Source of the DNA: JAUIGE01 sp045106685
Lineage (GTDB): Bacteria > Bacteroidota > Bacteroidia > J057
Assembly: GCA_045106685.1 (NCBI GenBank)
Contig: JBGCFB010000083.1
Coordinates: forward strand, 1 to 30,569
Length of the DNA: 30,569 bases
Direction: 5' to 3'
A model generated the notes under the pieces. The model did not search any database. It was not told where the DNA came from and saw only the letters and a list, made by a program, of their open reading frames with translations. A program made the translations under genes and the position numbers. Positions 22,801 through 27,994 of the stretch are shown in pieces. Positions within the stretch are counted from its first letter, which is position 1. Each line of letters opens with the position of its first letter.

Positions 22801-24331
22801 AAACACCAACAGCTGTAGGAACACTCTGGCATCCGTCGATCCACTGTGTTACATAAAATGTATCAGCAGCGTTAACATTAGCACCAGTGAAAGCAGCAGA
22901 ACCTGCGATGAGGTCAGCGAGGGTTGCTTTCGTAGTCATCATAGAATCGCTATAGTAACAAAGGCTATCAGCAGCAGGAGCATATCCTGGAGCCATTTTA
23001 ATGTTAGCCTCTACAACAGCAGCATCTACAGTTTGATCAATACAGAAAATGGTACGAACCTGGAAGTGTGAACCTACCATACAGTCAATACCAAAACCAC
23101 CACTAGGAGTTCCTACAGGGCCTGGATCGAGTGGACAGTTGTAGCTCATGATTGTATCAGGAGTACCTTTAAGTGTAATCTTAGTAGGAGCACTCTCACA
23201 AGCAGGAGATAGCGCGCCACCATATGTTACCCAATACTCAACAGGCATTCCTGGAGCAGGCATAGGTAAGATATATGGAGTAGCTGTTACACCTGGCTCA
23301 AAAATCTGAGTAGTAAGATTTGCATCAGAGTACCAATTTAAATCTTCGCCATCTGTTACAGTAGCAGGAGCGCCACTTAGAACAGCAAAGGTTACGATGT
23401 CAATACCTGCAAAAGGAACACAAGTCATAACAGGATCTACAACCGGAGCTGTAGGCACATCATCAATCTTAATACAAACAGCAGCACTACGACAAGCGCT
23501 ACCAATGTTGATACCATAATAAGTACCAGGACCATTGATGCCTGAAGCTTGTACAGTAAGGAGTGAATCTTCATACCAGATGTCAACAACAGGATCAGCA
23601 AAAACTGAATTGTTAACGAGTGTATCAAGATCAATACCTCCTACGATTGGGTCTGGGCAGAATACTGCACAGCCATCAACCATGTTAAGTGTAGAGATAT
23701 AACCTCCTACAGAACCTGGAGTAGCAGAAAGACCGCGTACTGTCAAGGTTGCTGGGCTAGTCTCACATCCATTTGCATCCTGAACGGTTGCGTAATAGGT
23801 GCCAGGACCAACACATCCTCCGATACTGTTAAGATCGAGAGGAACGATGAGGCTAATGTCATGGTACCATTTAAAAACGCCTGGTACACTGTTAAGCGCA
23901 AAACAACCAGTTGCGGATGAAACACACACTAGACCACCATTAGGTAGTGTAGGAGGAACACCGCGCATAACGAAAGAGACTGGCGTAGCGGCAGCAGGGC
24001 CACCTGGACAGTCTACATTGCGAGTGGTTGTATTCGCAACACCAGTAGAACTAGTGTCCGAATAAATAATGTAGTAGGTGAATCCAGCATTCACCCGGGT
24101 TGAAAGGACAGGATCATCTAATCCTGGTGTGTTCGGCAACTGGTTGTCTGAATACCAGTTGATGTGACTACCCAAAATCGTAATGTCGAAGGTCGCACTA
24201 TCAACACAATACACTGATGGCATTGGAGGAGTTGAATTAGTAGGACACTGCGCATTCGCTTGGGTCATCAGGCCGAAGTACATTCCTACCATACAGCAGA
24301 GCACGGAGGTTATGTAAGTAATCTTCTTCAT
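10625..24331 (-). CDS. Giant HYR/SprB-repeat surface protein with dockerin-like C-terminus
   Basis: 4568 residues. Signal peptide 1-27 (cleavage after A-N-A). Residues 28 to about 1287: Ig-like/PKD-like modules of the kind common in Bacteroidota adhesins (A-T-V-Q-D-A-N-G-C-E-T-S, T-V-N-P-G-P). About 1288-3978: 26 HYR-class units, each with a D-N-C or D-A-C turn and T-D-x-x-G-N-x-x-T-C, closing with V-x-D-x-x-x-P. About 3980-4066: another Ig/PKD-like module. About 4068-4148: an SprB-like repeat (G-G-T-D-G-D-A, Y-L-W-T, G-T-Y-Y-V-T-V-T-D). 4150-4500: unique region with a W/Y-rich part. 4501-4568: two 12-residue calcium loops. No T9SS sorting domain is visible, so the route over the outer membrane and the means of attachment are open. 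Likely an adhesin or matrix protein. The only candidate start is the ATG in front of the signal peptide. Confidence 0.92.
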   Translation of the reverse strand: MKKITYITSVLCCMVGMYFGLMTQANAQCPTNSTPPMPSVYCVDSATFDITILGSHINWYSDNQLPNTPGLDDPVLSTRVNAGFTYYIIYSDTSSTGVANTTTRNVDCPGGPAAATPVSFVMRGVPPTLPNGGLVCVSSATGCFALNSVPGVFKWYHDISLIVPLDLNSIGGCVGPGTYYATVQDANGCETSPATLTVRGLSATPGSVGGYISTLNMVDGCAVFCPDPIVGGIDLDTLVNNSVFADPVVDIWYEDSLLTVQASGINGPGTYYGINIGSACRSAAVCIKIDDVPTAPVVDPVMTCVPFAGIDIVTFAVLSGAPATVTDGEDLNWYSDANLTTQIFEPGVTATPYILPMPAPGMPVEYWVTYGGALSPACESAPTKITLKGTPDTIMSYNCPLDPGPVGTPSGGFGIDCMVGSHFQVRTIFCIDQTVDAAVVEANIKMAPGYAPAADSLCYYSDSMMTTKATLADLIAGSAAFTGANVNAADTFYVTQWIDGCQSVPTAVGVYVTPKPMLELDARAPGADNPLAADTTVCPGIVINLADVVRDSSWRITGTPFSYADEWYFYIGDPLAGGILIDNFPSATGAFAGRRPAANDPNYPIEVIAEGTKTYYIVAVNQDDPFVDPICADTIVYTVIADDVPFMNMADAGPVCSDVAIGVTLAVDPASVAADGFNVEVIIDGGLVAAANPAAPTPSGPGYVIGTTPSTSGELGFLQAGDIANHTYTNTTTGPLNVTYIASPSGATLNDCEGPLDTFVVVITPAPSTVSNTDAVACNLESACVDFTLDNGLTDGAWTLDAVTLAAGLVAEGDTGAFTMAGATAQYCINNIKNETAGPLDVTIDVTYTNACGSASGQATITVNPGPVIESNLSDKICSGQTTNNALSTTAGSINAIAYKWGGPAFTDYAGAAAMPNGGQLYGGTNSNGTPEPNNNQEDYGDFVYNSTFPLGQVYIRDSFVNTSGAPVIATYKVIALGDTTPLYGCQSDTMMVTDTLMPVPLFTDLDTFDLCSDGAIINLASVTPTQLNGPVPGVGTWYRSSHGATGPVSGVQSVSNGDIFYYTYVTGAGCSTNDTLVINLDEAPILPPMPAPAVCAQTVGTNLAGGAVVDLRDYMPNIPGNEVDANVTFGGGGNAPGNGSWYAGAAASGTPIDTALNAVQNVRNGDQFTYEFTTDPDGDGNVCNASITLTVTVNPQPNAVLTGGGAICPPTNRAPNVMATFDGVGPWTVMWTDGTNNYTNVVAVNPWPLDDSSGVMPSSGATPGQYQVMNVVDQNGCTYVGPSNQVNVDTNGVIAICADITVNLNSSGFIQINSNATDNGSIDGCNSVSGNLSFDVSQKTFTCADIGVQTVDMYVTNGTDSDTCSANVTVQDCLPPVLICPLDVANTATFSTDAGECYATAPAGFFAPRVISDNCEVDSIWYSYTICDSTYIVGFSGFEGEYSQQNAQGSFGVNVPVFGTISLAGAKLPKGSYDITLYVKDKQGHQNGGGNTGLITSCTKSVVIEDNEIPVFTFVTPDTIDVYTSSATAAGFGCKAEVPDSTITEQNYMNCPDWTHNGDYAGQMDLTVRQAGQPDNVIRVLEWADNCKVESIVPSVVSSDFFTGCDGDLSEITYTITDCGGNTEVAKLVFRINDDEDPMIVCPADTIIDCSASYVKGDTATTMAPALLGMATGTDNSNDCAATCTQPVITYEDTYPNYASPCIGPDTIYLTRTWTITDQAGNTAMCVQKIGIHDTTPPMFDASGIATDTACVLAEAAPFSSLADFMAAGGTSSDDCDLVASTFCQLGDRKEGLSCPQIVWRKYGISDRCGNKTIDSVKIVIGDFEDPVVTAPAAITIDCEDDQSPANTGMGTGTDNCSSYGFYITWADVSTQGADASASDYYNYTITRTWTATDTCGNKDTDVQVITVQDTMAPAFDNCPVAAITLNNDAGLCSATLPSTVLTASDNCAAAANITILNDYNVSTSGSDIGGVYPVGTTTVTLTASDPSVAAGDATCVVTVTVTDNEAPVVTCGNVSITKSLSQSAGFPGGDGFAVVKPSDLGTWMDNCGIDTAIVDIDTVYCSDIGAPLTVTLTVTDIYNNSTNTCTGSVTVVDNRAPITNCNNITVYLDQFCAASIVPSDIDMGLSYDNCSIVSQSLSKDVFDQDDLTRPAQPPIAVTLTSVDQSGNADNSCVALVTVRDTIDPVLTCRPSSGQITVVAPQGVCEAFVIVPVPSNGDNCLTTTLVAEWTINGVTSNAPQAVDNFPVGTTVVTQTIFDRAGNSDFCTVSVTVLDNEDPNAVCKPFVVSLDAAGNATVTGNDIDGGSTDNCSIMTYEIARENPGSGGSAFLPFGNDAGFTCADLGSNNTVRLLVTDPSGNTDTCNTTVTVIDDIDPTCTTQDITVYLSDMANGSVSITPADIVTGSADNCSVVDTTLDQSTFSCSGAYCGAAYTVTATVTDQSGNTGTCTATVTVEDTIAPTPLCKTADILLDVTGNQVVTVDSVKAGVSDNCSVSREWVMPTSFNCADIGNQNVTYYAEDLCGNVDSCIAVVDVRDEVSPVAICQNITLQLDATGNTRTIVPADIDNGSIDACGISSYVLDITDFDCSDVGVNNVVLTVTDNYNNFAVCIALVTVEDNIDPTALCAADFTVTLSNAAGGAGSVGIVVGDIDNNSVDNCAVQSTDINGAQAITFTCGDLGVNTITLTVTDVNGNSSTCTTDVTVQDTDDPIITSRDTTSCNDLGVCSDDVMGYMATVDDNCSVDSTSTTITINAQPWAGYTGLTTIVRTNSLDASYNYPVGTHTVVFYAEDQSGNNSSTSQTVTINDCENPQVVGCPADQVLPNVTGDCYQQAGWTAPTATDNCMVDNIQQLFSDPTIRPIAFGASRIALFPVGITTVEYVATDKVGNTDTCRFTITVEDIEFPTIKVNGVDCATTTPANISVNTDPGFCTSQVILPNVVAEDNCDGGGPLSQGTLSLTNNVPTGGVFQVGTTPLTYTATDPWGNVTTCSFDVTVTDNENPTIACPADITVNNDPGACSASVTYAVSAADNCTGVIGFQGVFNPGNWTFTNGGGDASVDISDAPDSIKITSSNNGVPVAGTLSIVVQADGILSFDWDYITSDIDAFQGFNRSFPDRFGYSLNGSGFVRLTRDNGFNTGDSVQSGSTSIEVRSGDVFAFVANTFDATSGAATTTLSNIALSVQPVQLGGLVSGSSFPVGTTLNAFRVSDLSGNTALCSFTVTVNDTEDPVVVCPADITMMATTGCNAQVNVPAAVAYDNCGTGATPITLQTADFNNSAMPTGWTNTGTGCATGWDFRVNAVGGPLGGPGNINGTPMAVFSDDSLGIGCSGDSGELTTGAVDASAYSGLTLNFDYNYRHGDFDEPSSFEVEVYNGTAWVNVMTRTSDDAGEWNAGTPGPFSSASIDVSAHNNANFQVRFIYTDGGTAGTNQAWNWYAAVDNYELVGSLMAPINDFNGTADASGMYPVGITTVTYTAADASGNTATCTFDVTVTDNGNPTITCPNDTTIDADANNCGAVFTYAASATDGCDPTVTIGLVSGLGSGGYFPVGGPYTETLEALDTSGNSDQCSFTVTVVDKTNPIITGLPANITQDNDPGVCQAVVTWDESVIVTSDNCPGESLAATHSSGMVFPVGTTTVTYTATDAAGNTSTGSFTITVEDNEDPIATCIATTVVVQLDATGNGSTTAAAIDNGSTDNCGIASTTLDKSSFSCADVGNNTVTLTVTDIHGNSATCTATVDVQDNVNPTALCQNVIVQLDASGAGSLAAGDVNNGSSDACGITGLSVSPNMFGCADVGANTVTLTVTDANGNTGTCTATADVQDNVNPVVVCSTATVQLNANGLASVTAAQVSDGGSDACGIASVTVSPNQFGCINLGANTVTVTATDANGNIGTCTTTVTVEDNIDPVFTSCPSNQTLTADPAAGCGAVATWTTPIATDNCSATVAQTAGQASGSSFAIGTTTITYTATDAAGNTDVCTFDITVNAPTITADILTTSPLDLCAEDANTTVNAAAIGTGYSGQWSAVPGAGVTFGSATSASTTVSFPSSGTYTLTWTVSACGAIGSDAITVRVFDAPTTSVAGTDPSTVGGTDGDATVTVTGGSGNFSYLWTDAQAQTMATAMGLGAGTYYVTVTDNVSGCSVEDSVTLSDPALINICDYLDFQSASFGAQFGGGVTGIPGSSLYTWANGGGRVLEYASGEIRIVGEIYDRADLNKRWIVDIWLMGETFWTQWNAAGNTWFSSYTPITTQFQTWKYYTLDASRSRLFGVRNTFFAGEVLLLTPNSATPNEGWQKGDRGANGKDGDYGLGGTFEYTSTSRNYTGNGGFFGDFNGCRNPQRGVRIAPVVMLEGAYDATSGVMRDDLRSGTLLPTTEPYTGLGYGHLNGGGGEVAAAAVFTVTGNDAIVDWVTVELRDRNNPAIVVATRSALLQRDGDVVDVDGTSTVAFPTVNEGDYYVVVSHRSHLGVMTAAPSSVLATANVALDFTATNTPTYGSGAQKLNSNGVCLLFGGDANGNGQVQNTDDVQHWMPQAGTAGYRAADYDLNGQVQNTDRVYLWMQNAGRGSQTPTRQN
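12605..13340 (-). repeat. Three recent type B repeats, about 240 bp each
   Basis: Residues of about 3666-3910. Neighbouring units are visibly similar at the DNA level: the segment GTCAATGTTACTGTGTTA stands near 12929 and again near 13169, in the same place of the unit, and the flanking bases agree too. Such DNA similarity points to recent tandem duplication compared with the rest of the array. Confidence 0.65.
13955..14560 (-). other. MAM/cleaved-adhesin-like domain nested in a HYR unit
   Basis: About residues 3258-3459. The HYR unit starts normally (C-P-A-D-I-T, then A-Y-D-N-C) and ends normally (Y-P-V-G-I-T-T-V-T-Y). Between these parts lie about 195 residues, beginning near P-T-G-W and continuing with L-N-F-D-Y-N-Y-R-H-G and V-E-V-Y-N-G-T-A-W-V, a jelly-roll pattern like MAM or cleaved-adhesin domains. 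These are usually ligand- or sugar-binding. Confidence 0.55.
14745..15220 (-). other. Second beta-domain nested in a HYR unit
   Basis: About residues 3038-3193. Between A-D-N-C and S-F-P-V-G-T-T of one HYR unit stand about 150 extra residues with W-T-F-T-N-G-G-G, L-S-F-D-W-D-Y-I-T and F-G-Y-S-L-N-G, a jelly-roll type pattern that differs from the neighbouring insert. Not assigned to a family. Confidence 0.5.
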
Positions 24332-24357
24332 GAAAATGACGTTAGTGAAAAAATCAA

Positions 24358-24720
24358 TTAGCAGTTACAATTAAAAGAAAGACAAGTTGTCTTAGAGAGT
24401 CCGTTTTCAATATCTATTTGCACCAGGACCCCCGAGTTCGATCCCATACCGGCAAAAAGAAATGCATTAAAAATTTCTTTGGTAAGCGTGATAGCCGATA
24501 TGGAAAAATCAAAAAGAACGGAGTGAATGAACTCAATCATTCGGTTGTATTGTAAATCTGGAAACACGACGGCGACACGGAGAATACCAGATGCCGCCAT
24601 CGCGCTTACCATAATTTTCTGAGCGAAAGTTCTAAACGCAGAAAAGCCAGCCCCCGAGTGGGAAGCCAGCGTACACCATGCTGAAAACGCGGGTGCGATT
24701 AAATGAATTTTGTTACTCAT
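24358..24720 (-). CDS. Possible 120-residue protein upstream of the giant gene
   Basis: ATG at 24720-24718 and TAA at 24360-24358, 26 bases ahead of the giant gene on the same strand. The chain has no signal peptide; it carries alternating hydrophobic and small residues (F-A-Q-K-I-M-V-S-A-M-A-A-S-G, then R-V-A-V-V-F) and ends in a Cys-rich tail (C-L-S-F-N-C-N-C). No family is recognised and no catalytic motif is seen. A promoter at 24797-24826 fits this start, with a leader of about 70 bases, so the two frames would form one mRNA. It could be a real partner or regulator of the giant protein, or merely an open frame in a long leader. Codons look ordinary. Confidence 0.45.
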   Translation of the reverse strand: MSNKIHLIAPAFSAWCTLASHSGAGFSAFRTFAQKIMVSAMAASGILRVAVVFPDLQYNRMIEFIHSVLFDFSISAITLTKEIFNAFLFAGMGSNSGVLVQIDIENGLSKTTCLSFNCNC

Positions 24721-25088
24721 GCGAATGCAAGAAAAACTCTGCGATTATTTGAACTGTGTTTTCGATTGCGATTTTGAATCAAAAACAACTTGCTAGCAAA
24801 GGTATAAAAAGTAAGATTTTTTCCAATGGATAAAGCCAAAATAATACCTAACTTTTTTACCCCCAATTCAGCAAGTAGTCCAAAAGGGGCAAAAACAGCC
24901 CAAATTCACTGTTTTTGCACAAAAGGCGCATCGAAAGTTTTTTTCACACATACTGTTTTTGGACCTAAAATAAGGGCATTTATGGGGTAAGAAATTATAC
25001 AATCACTCCCCAAATTGAGTGCTATCAAGGGTAAGAAAGGTTTGAAAAAAGAGGTTTTTTGAAAGGCAAAAAATGAACACCCCGAAAT
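24721..25088. other. AT-rich spacer with CAAAAACAG inverted repeats
   Basis: About 370 bases without a gene. GCAAAAACAG (24889-24898) and CTGTTTTTGC (24909-24918) form a perfect 10-bp inverted repeat; CTGTTTTTGG recurs at 24953-24962. The spacer also holds the promoter at 24797-24826, and an A6-CCTC-T6 stretch near 25034 that may end the gene at 25089. The inverted repeat could be a terminator or an operator. Confidence 0.55.
24797..24826 (-). promoter_or_regulatory. Promoter of the giant surface-protein transcript
   Basis: TACCTTTG at 24804-24797 fits TAnnTTTG exactly, and TTGG lies 18 bases upstream at 24826-24823. A start near 24791 would transcribe the 120-residue frame and the giant gene together. 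No other match was noticed between here and the giant start. Confidence 0.55.
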
Positions 25089-25541
25089 TTAGCTCCCAAA
25101 TTGGACGACACTGAAGCCGTAATGAAGCCCTTCAGCGCTTTGCAGCGGACGTGCTTTTTTTCGTGTAGAAACCATGACGGAATCGAGGCCGGCACGAATA
25201 AACTCACGCCGAAGTACTTCCAGATTCTGCAAAAACAGGAGATGATCGTCTTCTGTCGAAAATACCTCAATAAATACCGGTGCATATTCCATCGACTGTA
25301 CACTTTCATGAACAGCTTTTTTAACGATATCAATATCTATAGAGCCATCGATATCAATAGCATCTTCGTTAAGTACAAAACATTGAACACTGTCGATATC
25401 ATTTTGAGTACTGATGATTACTGAAAGTCGATCATTGATTCCGGCAGGACCGCCACAAGCAGCCATTACAACAATGAACATTACACATATCCAACATTTC
25501 CCAGAACCAGTGATCCACTTAAGCGCTTTAGACATATTCAT
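25089..25541 (-). CDS. Small putative lipoprotein, function unknown
   Basis: 150 residues from the ATG at 25541-25539 (148 if the second ATG, at 25535, is used). Either start puts a basic segment and the hydrophobic run I-C-V-M-F-I-V-V-M ahead of the lipobox M-A-A-C-G-G; a further in-frame extension to 25634 has no use. The rest is acidic (D-I-D-G-S-I-D-I-D-I) and ends with a mixed alpha/beta part, F-L-Q-N-L-E-V-L-R-R-E-F-I-R-A-G and H-Y-G-F-S-V-V-Q-F-G. No family was recognised. It is divergent from porZ with about 120 bases between, which makes a role at the cell envelope reasonable but not shown. Confidence 0.8.
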   Translation of the reverse strand: MNMSKALKWITGSGKCWICVMFIVVMAACGGPAGINDRLSVIISTQNDIDSVQCFVLNEDAIDIDGSIDIDIVKKAVHESVQSMEYAPVFIEVFSTEDDHLLFLQNLEVLRREFIRAGLDSVMVSTRKKARPLQSAEGLHYGFSVVQFGS

Positions 25542-25643
25542 TTTAAAATAATTCCCTTGTAAAGTCCAGTCATTTAAAACAAAAAACAGACCATTTAAAA
25601 TCAGAGATTTTTTTATCCATAGGAAGCTAGCCAAATACCTTCA

Positions 25644-25651
25644 TACTTTTG
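25644..25651 (+). promoter_or_regulatory. Candidate -7 box of porZ
   Basis: TACTTTTG is an exact TAnnTTTG match, 11 bases ahead of the first ATG. The start would fall near 25657, leaving a leader of about 5 nt (or about 11 nt to the second ATG at 25669). No clear -33 box. Confidence 0.45.
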
Positions 25652-25662
25652 TAAAAATAACC

Positions 25663-27993
25663 ATGACTATGCGCTTTTACCGAATCGTAATTCTTCCTCT
25701 CATTTTAATCTTGATATACCCAAACCAGGGAAACACACAGCAACAATTCCAAGCTAACGGCACATGGCGTACTTACCTTAGCCATGGATCGGGAAACTGG
25801 TCTGTAAAGCAAGGAGAAAATGTCTACACAATCACAAGGGGCGGCGTTTCTGTATATAATATTGCAGAAAATTCAATCAATACGCTCAGCACAGTCGATG
25901 GCCTGAGCAGCATAGACCCATCTACTATTTATAAAGATCCATCAAGTGGTCGGGTATTTATTGGATACACAGATGGCAGCATCAATTACTTTTCGGATCA
26001 TATCGACATTGGCTCCCTGACAGACATTCGCCGAAGCACCACGTTTACCCGAAAAGGGATTCGTGACTTCGTTGCAGGGGATGGAAGGCTGTTTACCGCA
26101 ACGGATTTTGGGATTCAAATTTTCAACCTTGAATCATTAGCACCCATCTCAACCGTCTCCAAAATAGGGCTTAAGAATCAACCAGCCCTGGAGGTTCTTT
26201 CCGTTGGATTATCACAGGGGCGCGTATGGGCAGCAATGGGATCAAAGGGGCTTTATTCAGCACCAATCAGTAGCCCAAACTTGAGCGACCCATCTATATG
26301 GGTTCAGGAGGATACCCTTAACGGTTTTCCGGAAGAATCCATTAATGAAGTGACTAGTCTTGGAGACGAACCATATGTCTTATCTAGTTCAAAAGTGTAT
26401 GTCTTAAAAGACACTGGATGGGCTGTAGCTCCACGGCTTGATCGCCAATTTGAGTACCTCGATGTACAAGACGGCTATATATCAGCCGGCAGATTCGGTT
26501 ATTTCATCTCATATAGCGAAGGCGTCAACAATGTGCGAACAGTAAACTACTCCGGAGGATCAATCGAACATGCACTCATCACAGATGACGTAGCGTATGT
26601 TGCGGACCTGTTTTCGGGAGTTCGAGCATACGACTATGAGCCACGGAGCTTTCGCGATATCACTCCAGATGGCCCAACGAATAACAAAACATTCAGGATT
26701 GCGGCTGGAAATGGCGAATTCTACATCGCTCCACGTGGACATGATGAGACAGGTGTTCCGATTGCCGATGCATCCGGAATTTATCACTACAATGGAAAAG
26801 AGGGCAAGTGGACCATCCTCAATCGTGACAACGGAGGACTGTCACCTGATCGCACTAATGATAAATTCGCCAGAGCCCTTTATGATCCCAAAACACGCAC
26901 AGCATATCTAGGCTCCTGGGGCAATGGGCTTGCAATTCTCCGCGACGGAGAGCTTCTGGAAACATTCAAATGTGACAATTCGGCCCTAAACCTTATTTCT
27001 AAAGACACATGCGACCCACGAGACAACTCAGAAGCCAGGGTCAGCGGCATGGCGCTCGACAGCAAAGGCGATTTATGGGTGAGTCTCTCCCTGGCAAGAA
27101 ACCCACTTGTGGTACGAAGAGGAGATGACAGCTGGGAGAGTGTTAATGGCCGAAGGTTCCCATCTGGTAATTTTTTCGACCTACTGATTGATGACTTTGA
27201 TACAAAATGGATGCAAAGTCGACTTGGCGGTCTCTATCTCTTCAATGAAAACGGAGACCTCAATGACCAAAGTGATGATGCAATCCTGAATCTACGCGCC
27301 GGCGCAGGCCAAGGAGATCTTCAAGCAGTAAACACGCGTTCTTTTGCCAAAGACAAAGATGGCTACATTTGGATAGGTACCGATAAAGGTATCACGGTCT
27401 TTTATGAAGTATTTAGCCTAAGCCAAGGTACGATTGTGGATGGCGCTTGTCCCGCATTCGAACGCAGATGCCTCTTGCGCGATGAACAAATCAATGCAAT
27501 TGCTGTTGACGGAGGAAATCGCAAATGGATCGGCACAAGCAATGGCGTATTTCTGATATCACCAGAGGGAGATGAGCTCCTTCAGCAATTTACCCAAGAG
27601 AATAGCCCCCTTATCTCGGACCTTATATATGACATCGCTATTGATGGAAGTACAGGCGAGATATTTTTTGCTACAGACAAAGGCACGATCTCCTATCAAG
27701 GTGATGCGACAGAAGCCAGCCAGAACTGTGACCAGGTCGTTGTATACCCCAGTCCGGTACTACCAGAATACGAAGGACTTATCACTATACGAGGAGCAGC
27801 GGCAAACTCAACCGTTCGCATTACATCTGTGTCAGGATTGCTTGTAAAAGAGATTGAATCGCAGGGCGGAACAGCGACATGGGACGGGCGTGATGTGTAT
27901 GGAAACAAAGTTTCCTCGGGCATTTATTTGGCTATTATTAGTGATGATGAAGGCGAAAAAGGATGTGTTGGCAAATTTTCCATAATTCGTTAA
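25663..27993 (+). CDS. porZ: PorZ, T9SS attachment-complex component
   Basis: 776 residues, the length I recall for PorZ of Porphyromonas gingivalis. The signal peptide ends near residue 27 (Q-G-N-T-Q). It is followed by two-component-regulator-like propeller blades: T-I-T-R-G-G-V-S-V-Y-N, T-A-T-D-F-G-I-Q-I-F, then W-I-G-T-D-K-G-I-T-V-F and W-I-G-T-S-N-G-V-F-L-I. The end is a T9SS-type domain with V-V-Y-P-S-P-V, A-T-W-D-G-R-D-V-Y-G-N-K-V-S-S-G-I-Y-L and a final S-I-I-R, as in PorZ. In P. gingivalis PorZ acts on the surface with PorU, PorV and PorQ and binds A-LPS, so that cargo proteins get cleaved and attached to lipid. Two ATG codons (25663, 25669) are possible starts. It is followed one base later by a membrane protein gene. 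Confidence 0.88.
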   Translation: MTMRFYRIVILPLILILIYPNQGNTQQQFQANGTWRTYLSHGSGNWSVKQGENVYTITRGGVSVYNIAENSINTLSTVDGLSSIDPSTIYKDPSSGRVFIGYTDGSINYFSDHIDIGSLTDIRRSTTFTRKGIRDFVAGDGRLFTATDFGIQIFNLESLAPISTVSKIGLKNQPALEVLSVGLSQGRVWAAMGSKGLYSAPISSPNLSDPSIWVQEDTLNGFPEESINEVTSLGDEPYVLSSSKVYVLKDTGWAVAPRLDRQFEYLDVQDGYISAGRFGYFISYSEGVNNVRTVNYSGGSIEHALITDDVAYVADLFSGVRAYDYEPRSFRDITPDGPTNNKTFRIAAGNGEFYIAPRGHDETGVPIADASGIYHYNGKEGKWTILNRDNGGLSPDRTNDKFARALYDPKTRTAYLGSWGNGLAILRDGELLETFKCDNSALNLISKDTCDPRDNSEARVSGMALDSKGDLWVSLSLARNPLVVRRGDDSWESVNGRRFPSGNFFDLLIDDFDTKWMQSRLGGLYLFNENGDLNDQSDDAILNLRAGAGQGDLQAVNTRSFAKDKDGYIWIGTDKGITVFYEVFSLSQGTIVDGACPAFERRCLLRDEQINAIAVDGGNRKWIGTSNGVFLISPEGDELLQQFTQENSPLISDLIYDIAIDGSTGEIFFATDKGTISYQGDATEASQNCDQVVVYPSPVLPEYEGLITIRGAAANSTVRITSVSGLLVKEIESQGGTATWDGRDVYGNKVSSGIYLAIISDDEGEKGCVGKFSIIR

Positions 27994-27994
27994 T

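Noticed and set aside
10625..24331. Many plus-strand and alternative-frame open frames of 60-139 codons inside the giant gene
   Set aside because: They follow from low stop-codon density opposite T/V/G/A-rich repeats; their products are of low complexity and repeat with the period of the HYR units.
25034..25050. A6-CCTC-T6 stretch as terminator of the lipoprotein gene at 25089
   Set aside because: Only A-T pairs; too weak to call as a separate terminator.
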